A DNA stretch of 64,000 nt, from positions 248,001 to 312,000 of the forward strand of contig NZ_JFKA01000003.1 of the NCBI RefSeq assembly GCF_002115755.1. Reading direction: 5' to 3'. This DNA comes from Thalassospira mesophila (GTDB taxonomy: Bacteria > Pseudomonadota > Alphaproteobacteria > Rhodospirillales > Thalassospiraceae). The notes beneath the pieces were generated by a model. It was not told the origin of the DNA. It searched no databases and saw only the letters and a list, made by a program, of their open reading frames with translations. This document shows, piece by piece, positions 43,108-50,834 of the stretch. The position numbers and the translations under genes are program-made. Numbering within the stretch: position 1 is the stretch's first letter; every line of letters starts with the position of its first letter.

Positions 43108-44475
43108 CTAGCGCAGGCCAACCGTTGCCATGCCGGTGAAAAATTCCAGCTGCCAGCGCATATCATCCTCGCTAAGTGGATAATTGTTGCCAGATCGCGG
43201 ATTAAGGGCCTGACCCGGTGGGACATGGCCCAGCTTGATTTGTATTTTTACCGCAAGGTCGGCAGGCAACCCGGCCTTCCACGCCAGCGAAACAACACCT
43301 TTGGCGGAATGGGTATTTAAAACCTTTGCCACGGCTTCGGTCGGGATGCCGGCACGCACGGCAAGGGCAGCACGGGCAAACTTGACGTCATTTTCGGTGA
43401 TGGCGGTTGAAATGCGCGCATCGGTCAATTTGCCTTTGGCATGCAGGTCCAGCGCTTGCTGATAGGATTCTGTTTCGTTGCTTTCGGGCGCATGTTCCGA
43501 TGCTACATTTTTGGGTTCTTTAGCGCCGCCACCTTTTGCCGACGCTTTTTCGCCTTTGCCAGCGCGCGCGGGCGGGACGACAAATTCGCCAGCTTCGATG
43601 CGGCGTTCAACCACCTTGCGCACCATGGCAAGCTGGTCTTCTTTCAAATCCTTGCGTCGTTCAAGCACCGATATCAGGTTTTGGGCAACAAACCGGGCAA
43701 GTTTGCCCGCCGCTGTGGGGCCCAGTGCCGGGCGTTGCACCAGTGGTTCGTGCCATTGGGGAATGTCGGGCGAGCGGTCGATAAGCTGATCGAGTGTTTC
43801 TTCGCGGATTTGGGCAGATTTATTGCCCAGCAGATGCGAAATGGCATCGGTATCGGTGCTGGCGGCAATGGCGTCAGACAGGCGTTCGCTAAGATTGCGG
43901 CGTTGGGATACAAAGCTGAGCGCGCCCGAGGCGGTATTGGTTTCGATGATTTCCAAAAGGTCAAGTTCGGTCAGGACCGGCGAATATTGCAAGACCGGGC
44001 CACAAACAACCGTTTCGGTATCGCGTGCGAGCTGGGTAATGACCGGTTGGGGCGCGTTGGCAAATTCTTTCAGGGTTTCGGCAATAACCTGTCGCACCTG
44101 AATTGCCTGGTCGCGGGCCAGTTTTTCCAGCGCCTGATAGGTCATGCGACGCAGTTTGTCGGTTTCGTTGGCGGTTAAGCCATCGGACAGGCTGGCGATT
44201 TTTTGCGCCAGCGTCCCGCGGACATCATCGTCATGATCATCGGTTAGCAACAGGTCGGCTTGCACCGGGGTTGCTTCGTTTTCGGCAACATAGCGGCGCA
44301 CAGACGGTTCGGTATCATTGGCCAGAAAATACAGAATTTCCGGGCGGGTATCATGGCGTTGGGCAAGGGCGCCGCGCACATTGGCAGCGGCACTGGCGGC
44401 CATGTTTTTCGCCTCATCGTAGGAAATCGGTGTTTCCTTGCGCCGCGTGAAAACACGCTGCAAAAAACCCTTCAT
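43108..44475 (-). CDS. DUF2336 domain protein
   Basis: A 455-residue protein with HEAT-like helical repeats at the N-terminal half: NVRGALAQRHDTRPEILYFL, DTEPSVRRYVAENEATP and LARDTETVVCGPVLQYSPVL are typical DUF2336 segments. A Lys/Gly-rich linker lies at about 305-335, and an EAL-like-free C-terminal domain (about 340-455) is not recognised. It is the last gene of the EAL-GGDEF-DUF2336 operon and is preceded by GGGAG before ATG 44475. DUF2336 proteins are often linked to cyclic-di-GMP and chemotaxis genes in this class; the function is unknown. Confidence 0.88.
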   Translation of the reverse strand: MKGFLQRVFTRRKETPISYDEAKNMAASAAANVRGALAQRHDTRPEILYFLANDTEPSVRRYVAENEATPVQADLLLTDDHDDDVRGTLAQKIASLSDGLTANETDKLRRMTYQALEKLARDQAIQVRQVIAETLKEFANAPQPVITQLARDTETVVCGPVLQYSPVLTELDLLEIIETNTASGALSFVSQRRNLSERLSDAIAASTDTDAISHLLGNKSAQIREETLDQLIDRSPDIPQWHEPLVQRPALGPTAAGKLARFVAQNLISVLERRKDLKEDQLAMVRKVVERRIEAGEFVVPPARAGKGEKASAKGGGAKEPKNVASEHAPESNETESYQQALDLHAKGKLTDARISTAITENDVKFARAALAVRAGIPTEAVAKVLNTHSAKGVVSLAWKAGLPADLAVKIQIKLGHVPPGQALNPRSGNNYPLSEDDMRWQLEFFTGMATVGLR

Positions 44476-44487
44476 CGGGTAGGCTCC

Positions 44488-46374
44488 CTAGTCGGTTCGG
44501 GTCGGCGCATGCGCGCCAACAGGTTCCGCAATGGCATAGCTGCCCTTGCCGTGTTTCTTAATGAAATACATGGTGTCGTCGGCCCGCTGGACCAAGTCAT
44601 CTATGTTTTCGGTTTCGTTGGTTTCGTGAACGGCGATGCCCAGTGAAATACCCAGAGGCCGGTCCTCGCTTCCGGAAAAGGACCGCAATATGGCGCTGGC
44701 GGAAATCAGGTCTTTGGCGCGGTTTTCGGCAGCATTACGGTCTGCACCATCCAGCCAGATGACAAATTCATCACCGCCCAGCCGGGCCACAAGGTCGCCC
44801 GGGCGGGTGTTTTCCTGCAATAGCTGGCTAAGCCGTAAAATGGCTTCGTCGCCGCGCTGGTGGCCGTGAATGTCATTGACCAGTTTGAAATTGTCCATAT
44901 CGACATACATTAAGGATGCCGGGCTGGGTTCGTGGATCAGGCGCGCATAGCGGCGTTTTAATTCGTCAAAAAAGGCGCGCCGGTTTAAAAGGCCGGTCAT
45001 GCCATCGGTTCGTGACAGGGTGACAATGCGGTCGTGATTGTCGGCCTGTTCAATGGCGATGCCGATCTGGTCGGCGACATCGTCCATAATTGCGCGTTCG
45101 CCGTCATTGGGCAGGGGGTGATGACGATCAAACAAAAAGGCCACCGCCCCGTTGACCCGGTGGTGATAATGGCACCGTCTAATTTTTATCCAGTAATCGT
45201 CGCGGGCAATTTCCTGATTATCGGTATCGGCGGGCAGGGCGTTTAAAATATCGGCGGCATGTTTTTTCAGCGCGTCTTCGCCCTGACTGGCGACTTCAAC
45301 CATGTCGCCACTGTCGCTGTCGGGGCGAAAAATGACGCAAGCAGCACAGGCAAGGGCGCGTGAACTGGCCGAGGCGGCGTTGCGCAACACTTCGGTCGGG
45401 TCAATTTCATCGCGCATAGCGCGCACAATATAGGTAATCAACCGGTCGCGGTTTCGCGCGTTGGCAATTTCGCTTTCGTGCTGGCGTTGTTCGGTAATGT
45501 CATGGGCAAGCCCGCGGGCGCCGCTCCATTGTCCGTCGCGGTTAACAATCGGGGTTGCCGATACCGACAGGCAGGCGCTGCTGCCATTGGCGCGATAAAA
45601 CCAGATCGGCATATCGCGCACGTCCCGGCGGGTTTTGAAAATTTGTTCGGCATCCTGATCGGTTTTTTCGATCATGAAATCGGTGGGCATGCGGCCCAAC
45701 AGGGCCTGGGCCTTATAATCCATGGCGCCGCGCGGCGAGACGAAAACAAATTTTCCGCTTTCGTCGGTTTCCCAGGCGAACGCCGATGAAACCTCGACAA
45801 TATCGCGATAGCGCTGGCGCGAATCGATTAGGGCTTCGCGCAGATTGCGATCCATCGATACATCGCGTGGCAACAGCAAGATATAGTCATCGCGCATGGG
45901 AAGGGCGGTTAATTCCAGTGTCGCCGTACCGCGCTGGACTTCGAATGTTAAAAGTTCAACCACACCGCCCGGTGTTTCCAGGGCGCGTTCTGTCAGGGCG
46001 ACAATTTCGGGAAACAGGCCTTCACGGATACCGTCGGCAAAACCCATGGCATTTTTATTGGCAAATAACGGCTGTCCGTCGCGCCGCATGACCATAACCG
46101 GGGCCTCGGCCTGGGCCATTGTGGTCGGGTCCAGTTCAAAACGCAGGGCGTTCTGGTCAACATCACTGGCGTCATGGGCGCTTAAAGTGCCGTTAATGGC
46201 GGCCTCGCGCCGCGCGGAGACGGTGCGCATGTCGGGCGGCGGTGTGTCTTGCGCGGTGTGCGGGGCAGCAGAAGGCTCGTCCATTGTATAAGCAGTATCC
46301 GTGTTTTGCAGCACAGAGTCGGGCATATCATCACGGGCTGATTTTTTTAGTCGGTAAATCAGACGTGAAATCAT
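44488..46374 (-). CDS. PAS-GAF-like-GGDEF diguanylate cyclase
   Basis: A 628-residue protein. A low-complexity N-terminus is followed by a PAS-like region at about 85-180, a second PAS at about 190-300 (VEVSSAFAWETDESGKFVFV then PIVNRDGQWSGARG), a GAF-like region at about 320-445, and a GGDEF domain at about 455-615. The loop is ARLGGDEFVIWL with the I-site RPGD five residues before it, so it should be an active, product-inhibited cyclic-di-GMP synthase. Its start (ATG 46374) overlaps the EAL gene stop by 4 bp, with GGAGAAAGG just upstream, giving tight coupling. Confidence 0.9.
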   Translation of the reverse strand: MISRLIYRLKKSARDDMPDSVLQNTDTAYTMDEPSAAPHTAQDTPPPDMRTVSARREAAINGTLSAHDASDVDQNALRFELDPTTMAQAEAPVMVMRRDGQPLFANKNAMGFADGIREGLFPEIVALTERALETPGGVVELLTFEVQRGTATLELTALPMRDDYILLLPRDVSMDRNLREALIDSRQRYRDIVEVSSAFAWETDESGKFVFVSPRGAMDYKAQALLGRMPTDFMIEKTDQDAEQIFKTRRDVRDMPIWFYRANGSSACLSVSATPIVNRDGQWSGARGLAHDITEQRQHESEIANARNRDRLITYIVRAMRDEIDPTEVLRNAASASSRALACAACVIFRPDSDSGDMVEVASQGEDALKKHAADILNALPADTDNQEIARDDYWIKIRRCHYHHRVNGAVAFLFDRHHPLPNDGERAIMDDVADQIGIAIEQADNHDRIVTLSRTDGMTGLLNRRAFFDELKRRYARLIHEPSPASLMYVDMDNFKLVNDIHGHQRGDEAILRLSQLLQENTRPGDLVARLGGDEFVIWLDGADRNAAENRAKDLISASAILRSFSGSEDRPLGISLGIAVHETNETENIDDLVQRADDTMYFIKKHGKGSYAIAEPVGAHAPTRTD

Positions 46375-48356
46375 GACCTTTCTCCTGCTTGCGGGCTGCC
46401 GGTATCGGTGCGAACACCGCTTGCCGGACTGTTGTTTGGGGTAAAACTGACAGCTTCCGGGTGGCCAAAATGATAGCCTTGTCCGAAATCGATCCCAAGA
46501 TCGCGTAAAACTTCGAAGGTTTCCATGTCATGGATCATTTCGGCGATCGTGCGGATATGCAAGTCACGGCAAAGTGAGGCTGTTGCCTTGAGGAATGCGC
46601 GGCCCTTGGGATTGGCCAGCGCCGTTTGCATGGCCCGGCCATCAAACTTGATCACATCGACGTCGAGCGCGCTCAGATATTCAAAATTGGCTGCTCCGGC
46701 GCCAAAATCATCCAGGCAAACCATGTGTCCGCGCGCGCGAAGTTTTTGCAACGTCGCATTCACCAGATGCAAATTGGTAATGCGCGAGGTTTCGGTAACT
46801 TCAAAAAAGACCAGCGACGGGTTAAGGGCAAATTCGTCAAGAACATTTAGCAAGGCTTGGTCAAAGTCAGTTTGTTCAAGCGAATGACCGGAAAGATTGA
46901 TGGCAATACACACCCCCGACCGACATTGCGGCGATGACATATAGTCCAGAACCTTGCGGCACATTGCGAGGTCAAATTCGGTAATCAGGCCCGTGCCTTC
47001 GGCAAAATGAATAATCTGATCGACAGCGAGGGTGTCGTCTGTGCCGGTAAAGCGGGCCAGTGCCTCGTAATGGTGAATTTCTTCGTTGCTTAAGCTGACA
47101 ATGGGCTGCAGGGCGACCGAAAAGGACCCGGTTTGGACAATTTTGCGAAAAGCCCGAACCGATTTCATGGTTTCCTGAATAAGGCCGGGCAGGCTGGCGG
47201 AAAGTTTTTCGGGGCTGACATCGTCGTGGTCATCGCGCCGGGCATGCAACCGATTAAGCGCATAGGCGACAGCGCGGGTCAGATTGGTGGTAAAGCCGTC
47301 ATTGCCAATGGTGGTTTGATGATGAACCGCGTGGGCAACGTCATAATCGGGGCCTTCAAAAACCGGGTCATCGATTGCATTTTCAATTTCGGCAAACGAT
47401 GCCGCAATGGCCTGATCGTCGAGGTCTGACAGGGCCAGTGCATCGCGGCTGATATTGTCGTTCGTCAGGCGGGTGATTTCCAGCGCCGGGTCCGGCTCGA
47501 TATGAAATGGCAGATCGGACGTTTCGTCGGGCGGGCTGGTTGCGGACAGGGAAGCGGGGTGTCCGCCTTCGCCCAGATCGGCGCGCAGGGCGCTGGCATA
47601 GGCGACAATGCGTCGCTCAAGTTCGATCATGGGTTCATGCATGCCGGGGCGAATTATGCGGGCAGGGTTGTCGGTTTTTTCGGGGGCGGTGCGGCCGCGC
47701 TGGCGGATCATGTCGGAAAGCTCGTTTGCCGCGTCTGTTTCGGCACGGCTGCGTGCGGCGGCAAGGTTTTCCAGAACGATCAGGGCGGTATTGTGATGGG
47801 GGGCCGGTTCGTTATGTGTCGAATTTTCCGGGCTGGTAAAACGCGAGGTTGCCGTTTGGGCAATGTCGGAAGATGCGCGGGGCTTTTTGCGGGCCAGCCG
47901 GGTGCGCCCCGTGACGCCTTGTTGCAATATCAGCCGGTCGATGCCGTGGCGCGCGCGCGGGCGAATGGCCCGATGACGCAGGGCCAGAAAATAACGCCCG
48001 ATCGGATCGCTGATCAGATAGCCGCTGATCGATACCGGCAGGATAACGGGCGGGACGATATCAAGTGTTGAAGGAACTGAAAGGTTAAGGTCCAGTTCCT
48101 CAAGCCGTTTGATGCCGGTACTGCTGTGCAGATAGGCGCGCAAAAGGGGGCGTTCAGCCGCAATGACCAGTTGTTCCAAAGCTTCGCCCAGCAGGCGTTC
48201 GGGCGGGCAGCCAAGCAGACTTTCGATGGCCCCGGCGGCAAACAGGATATAGCCGTTTTCGTCGACTTCGAGCAGCATGTCGGCCCAGCAGAATGCCATC
48301 GCGGCCAAAAGGTCGCGATCTGTTTCCCCGATATCGCCTGAAGAACGTTCCGTCAT
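46371..48356 (-). CDS. PAS-EAL cyclic-di-GMP phosphodiesterase
   Basis: A 661-residue protein with a PAS-like N-terminus (about 15-130), a long acidic linker (about 160-370) and an EAL domain (about 400-635). Catalytic marks are all present: HYEALARF, IAINLSG, FFEVTET, CLDDFGAG, DVIKFDG, TIAEMIHD and FGQGYHFG, which supply the metal- and substrate-binding E, N, E, DD, K, E and Q. It should therefore hydrolyse cyclic-di-GMP. It is the first gene of the EAL-GGDEF-DUF2336 operon, pairing opposite activities in one transcript. Confidence 0.9.
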   Translation of the reverse strand: MTERSSGDIGETDRDLLAAMAFCWADMLLEVDENGYILFAAGAIESLLGCPPERLLGEALEQLVIAAERPLLRAYLHSSTGIKRLEELDLNLSVPSTLDIVPPVILPVSISGYLISDPIGRYFLALRHRAIRPRARHGIDRLILQQGVTGRTRLARKKPRASSDIAQTATSRFTSPENSTHNEPAPHHNTALIVLENLAAARSRAETDAANELSDMIRQRGRTAPEKTDNPARIIRPGMHEPMIELERRIVAYASALRADLGEGGHPASLSATSPPDETSDLPFHIEPDPALEITRLTNDNISRDALALSDLDDQAIAASFAEIENAIDDPVFEGPDYDVAHAVHHQTTIGNDGFTTNLTRAVAYALNRLHARRDDHDDVSPEKLSASLPGLIQETMKSVRAFRKIVQTGSFSVALQPIVSLSNEEIHHYEALARFTGTDDTLAVDQIIHFAEGTGLITEFDLAMCRKVLDYMSSPQCRSGVCIAINLSGHSLEQTDFDQALLNVLDEFALNPSLVFFEVTETSRITNLHLVNATLQKLRARGHMVCLDDFGAGAANFEYLSALDVDVIKFDGRAMQTALANPKGRAFLKATASLCRDLHIRTIAEMIHDMETFEVLRDLGIDFGQGYHFGHPEAVSFTPNNSPASGVRTDTGSPQAGERS

Positions 48357-48465
48357 TCCGTGACCGCCAAGCTATGCTTTTGTTATTGTGACCCGGGTTT
48401 CTGCCCGGTTGATCTACCCCATTTGTATAGATAGCGCTTATTGCTACGATAATGAAGGAAAACCG

Positions 48466-48499
48466 CAAAAAACAAAAAAACAGGTGCCGTCAGGCGGCA
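48466..48499 (-). terminator. Terminator overlapping the small GGDEF gene stop
   Basis: On the reverse strand TGCCG (48499-48495) pairs with CGGCA (48489-48485) around a CCTGA loop that contains the stop codon. After a CCTG spacer comes a run of T residues, seen as A-rich sequence at 48466-48480 on the top strand. It ends the single GGDEF gene before the EAL operon. Confidence 0.7.
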
Positions 48500-49200
48500 T
48501 CCACATCCCGGCGTTTGCGGGGCTGCCGGGGGGCGGTTTCGTCTGGCATCGTGCGATGGGCATGTTTGTGGCGGTACATGTCCTGATCGGCAAGGTTAAG
48601 CAACTGCGCCATGCCGGCATCTTCGGTGCTGGTGGCAAAACCGAAACTGGCCTGAACGGGCAGTTTCTGATGTTGCCACAAAACCGCAGATCTGCCGAGG
48701 GTGGATTGTAGCCGTTTGATAAAAGAGGCCGTGCCGTCTGTGGTTGCGTGGCGCAAGACGACGGCAAATTCGTCGCCGCCAAGGCGGGCAGCAAAATCGG
48801 CACCGCGCAACTGTTTTTGTATCAGGCGGGCAAAATGGCGCAAAATGGCATCGCCTGCGGCATGGCCATACTGGTCGTTGGTTTGTTTAAAGCCATCAAG
48901 ATCGGCAATAATCACCTGGGTCGGGTGGGTGTGACGTTCGCCGCTGGCAAGGGCCTGTTTTAACTGGCGGGTAAATCCGCGCCGGTTATAAAGCCCGGTC
49001 AGTTCGTCCATATCGACCAGATTTTCAAGCTGGCGAATACGGGTTTCGGACTGGTCAAGGCGGGTTTGCAGGGACCGGGCATGTTCGATTAAAAGGGAAA
49101 ATTCATTTGCCAGTTTCTCGTTTGGCGTGTCTTTTCGATTTAGACGTGATTCAGCCTCCCTTAACAGCGCCTGCAGGAGATGAAGATCAACATCTTTCAT
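48490..49200 (-). CDS. Small cytoplasmic GGDEF diguanylate cyclase
   Basis: A 236-residue protein. A short N-terminal coiled region (about 10-62, with LLIEHARSLQTRLDQSETRI) precedes a GGDEF domain at about 65-215. The loop is ARLGGDEFAVVL and the I-site RGAD stands five residues before it. ATG 49200 opens the frame. It has no sensor domain beyond the coiled region, so it may dimerise constitutively or work with a partner. It is transcribed toward the EAL operon but ends in its own terminator. Confidence 0.88.
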   Translation of the reverse strand: MKDVDLHLLQALLREAESRLNRKDTPNEKLANEFSLLIEHARSLQTRLDQSETRIRQLENLVDMDELTGLYNRRGFTRQLKQALASGERHTHPTQVIIADLDGFKQTNDQYGHAAGDAILRHFARLIQKQLRGADFAARLGGDEFAVVLRHATTDGTASFIKRLQSTLGRSAVLWQHQKLPVQASFGFATSTEDAGMAQLLNLADQDMYRHKHAHRTMPDETAPRQPRKRRDVDAA

Positions 49201-49358
49201 GTTGTTCCATTGCTGGTTTCGGACAATGACACGTGACGGCGAAACGATTACAAAATGGAATCAGATATGCTTTTTTAGAAGCTGTCGGTTACAAGAGTGT
49301 TAACAGCAACTTTAAAGTCGGCTTTTTTAGACGAAAATTCGTCAAGGAGACGTGAAAA

Positions 49359-49676
49359 ATGAAATTCTGGTTGGGTAACAGGCACATCAAGATCGTCGCG
49401 GTATCAACACTGGTTTTGATGCTGGGCGCTTGTGCGGCGTTCAATCGTGATAATATTACTGTATCGGGTGAAATTACCGATCAGGGGCAGGAATGCGTTA
49501 CATTCCGCGCCAATGACGGCACGTTATATGCACTGGCTAACAAGGCCAGCGACTTTCGGACCGGCGACACCGTGCGCGTAACCGGCCATTCGGCACTGAT
49601 GACCACTTGCCGCGAGGCAACGACATTGATTGTTGATAAAATTACGCTGCTTTCTCCGGCGCCAGCCGGGCAGTAA
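49359..49676 (+). CDS. Small lipoprotein with OB-fold-like (DUF5818-like) domain
   Basis: A 105-residue protein with a lipoprotein signal: a basic start, then the hydrophobic run VAVSTLVLMLGAC, where LGAC fits the lipobox with Cys at about 25. The mature part reads ITVSGEITDQGQECVTFRA, DGTLYALANKASDFRTGDTVRVTGHS and TTCREATTLIVDKI, an OB-like barrel pattern resembling DUF5818, with two cysteines that could form a disulfide. AAGGAG lies about 10 nt upstream. The lipid anchor and periplasmic location are predicted; the function is unknown. It is divergent from the GGDEF gene and converges with the SPOR gene, whose stop is 11 bp away. Confidence 0.75.
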   Translation: MKFWLGNRHIKIVAVSTLVLMLGACAAFNRDNITVSGEITDQGQECVTFRANDGTLYALANKASDFRTGDTVRVTGHSALMTTCREATTLIVDKITLLSPAPAGQ

Positions 49677-49686
49677 TACCTGGATT

Positions 49687-50832
49687 TTATTTCGGTATTC
49701 CAATGCATGCAGTGCCGTCAGCCATTAGCTGGCGGCATTTTTCTTTGGCCTCAGTCAAGGTGGCAAAGCCGCCAATGCGCAGCCGGTGAAACCGGCCTTT
49801 TTCGGGCAGGTCAACCTGTTCGAGATAATGGTGACGGTTTTGCACCAGTGCGTGATAGCGGATGGCAAAACTGGCCCAATAGGTTTCGGCCGAAATTGCC
49901 GTGCGAAACGCCCCTAGTTGCAGGGCAAAATCGCCATTTGCCACCACGGGCATGACCGGTGCCGGATGGGTGGGGGCTGTTGTTTGTGGTGCGGGCAGTG
50001 GCATCGGTTGTGGCTGTGGCGTTTGCATCTCGCCTGCCGCAGATGGCGGCGCCATTTTGTTGGTGGTTGGCGTTGCCTTGGGTGCCGCCAAAGGGATCGC
50101 AAAAATTTCGGTCGCGGGTGCTGGTGGTGCAGGCGGTGCTGCCGGGGCAGGTGCAAGTGCCGGTGTTGCGACGGGCGCTGGCGCTAACGCTGGTGTTTGC
50201 GGCTGCGACCACGGTGTTACCATTTGCGCATTGGGCGGCGGTGCAGCCTTTACCGGTTTTGAAAGGGTGGGTGTGGCGCGGGCGGCTGGTTGGGCGGGCG
50301 CACCTGATTGGGGACGAGCCCATTGGGTTGCGTTTGCAGGCGTCGCGCCATCAGAGCGCATGATGGATGCCTGAATAATGCCAGCAGGGCGCGCGGGCAT
50401 ATTGCGGTTTTGAGGGATGCCGGTTTGGAAGCGCGGTTTTTGCAGTTTTTCGCTGCGATAACGACTTGAAAGCAAAAAATCGGCCTCGTCCGGGGTGGTG
50501 TTTGGCGCGGTAACGGCGGTCCCGTTTTGGTTGGGGTTTGTGCCGTTGCGGTTTTTTGCGCGCGCCAGTTCAAGCAAATCAAGCGGCCCGGACGGGGGGA
50601 TATACTGGCTGCTGCGTCGCGCACTGGCGGGAAGGTCGGTGGGAATGGCCGCCAACCCTGAAACGGTGTCGTTCTGGCTGTTTAAATCCACATTCTGGGC
50701 GGCGGCGCGGGGGCCAGGAATTGTGACCTGAAACAATGCCGACAACACAGTGGCAAGGCACAGGGTTTGCCAGCCCCGGTTTGACCGGGGGCTGGCAGCA
50801 GAAAGGCGTGTTTCAGGCCGGGGCAAGGACAT
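49687..50832 (-). CDS. SPOR domain protein with Ala/Pro-rich linker
   Basis: About 381 residues. An N-terminal hydrophobic segment (about 22-45, LCLATVLSALFQVTIPG) serves as signal or anchor. A long Pro/Ala/Gln-rich region (about 130-300) follows, then a C-terminal SPOR domain (about 300-378) with FALQLGAFRT and LRIGGFATLTEAKEKCRQL, which in the family binds denuded glycan strands at the division septum. GGAA lies about 9 nt before ATG at 50832, two bases after the Lon-like stop, so the two genes form an operon. A role in cell-envelope division is inferred from the domain only. Confidence 0.85.
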   Translation of the reverse strand: MSLPRPETRLSAASPRSNRGWQTLCLATVLSALFQVTIPGPRAAAQNVDLNSQNDTVSGLAAIPTDLPASARRSSQYIPPSGPLDLLELARAKNRNGTNPNQNGTAVTAPNTTPDEADFLLSSRYRSEKLQKPRFQTGIPQNRNMPARPAGIIQASIMRSDGATPANATQWARPQSGAPAQPAARATPTLSKPVKAAPPPNAQMVTPWSQPQTPALAPAPVATPALAPAPAAPPAPPAPATEIFAIPLAAPKATPTTNKMAPPSAAGEMQTPQPQPMPLPAPQTTAPTHPAPVMPVVANGDFALQLGAFRTAISAETYWASFAIRYHALVQNRHHYLEQVDLPEKGRFHRLRIGGFATLTEAKEKCRQLMADGTACIGIPK

Positions 50833-50834
50833 TG

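Noticed and set aside
49901-50374. Gly/Ala-rich rightward frame opposite the SPOR gene
   Set aside because: It is the antisense of the Pro/Ala-rich linker and has no independent support.
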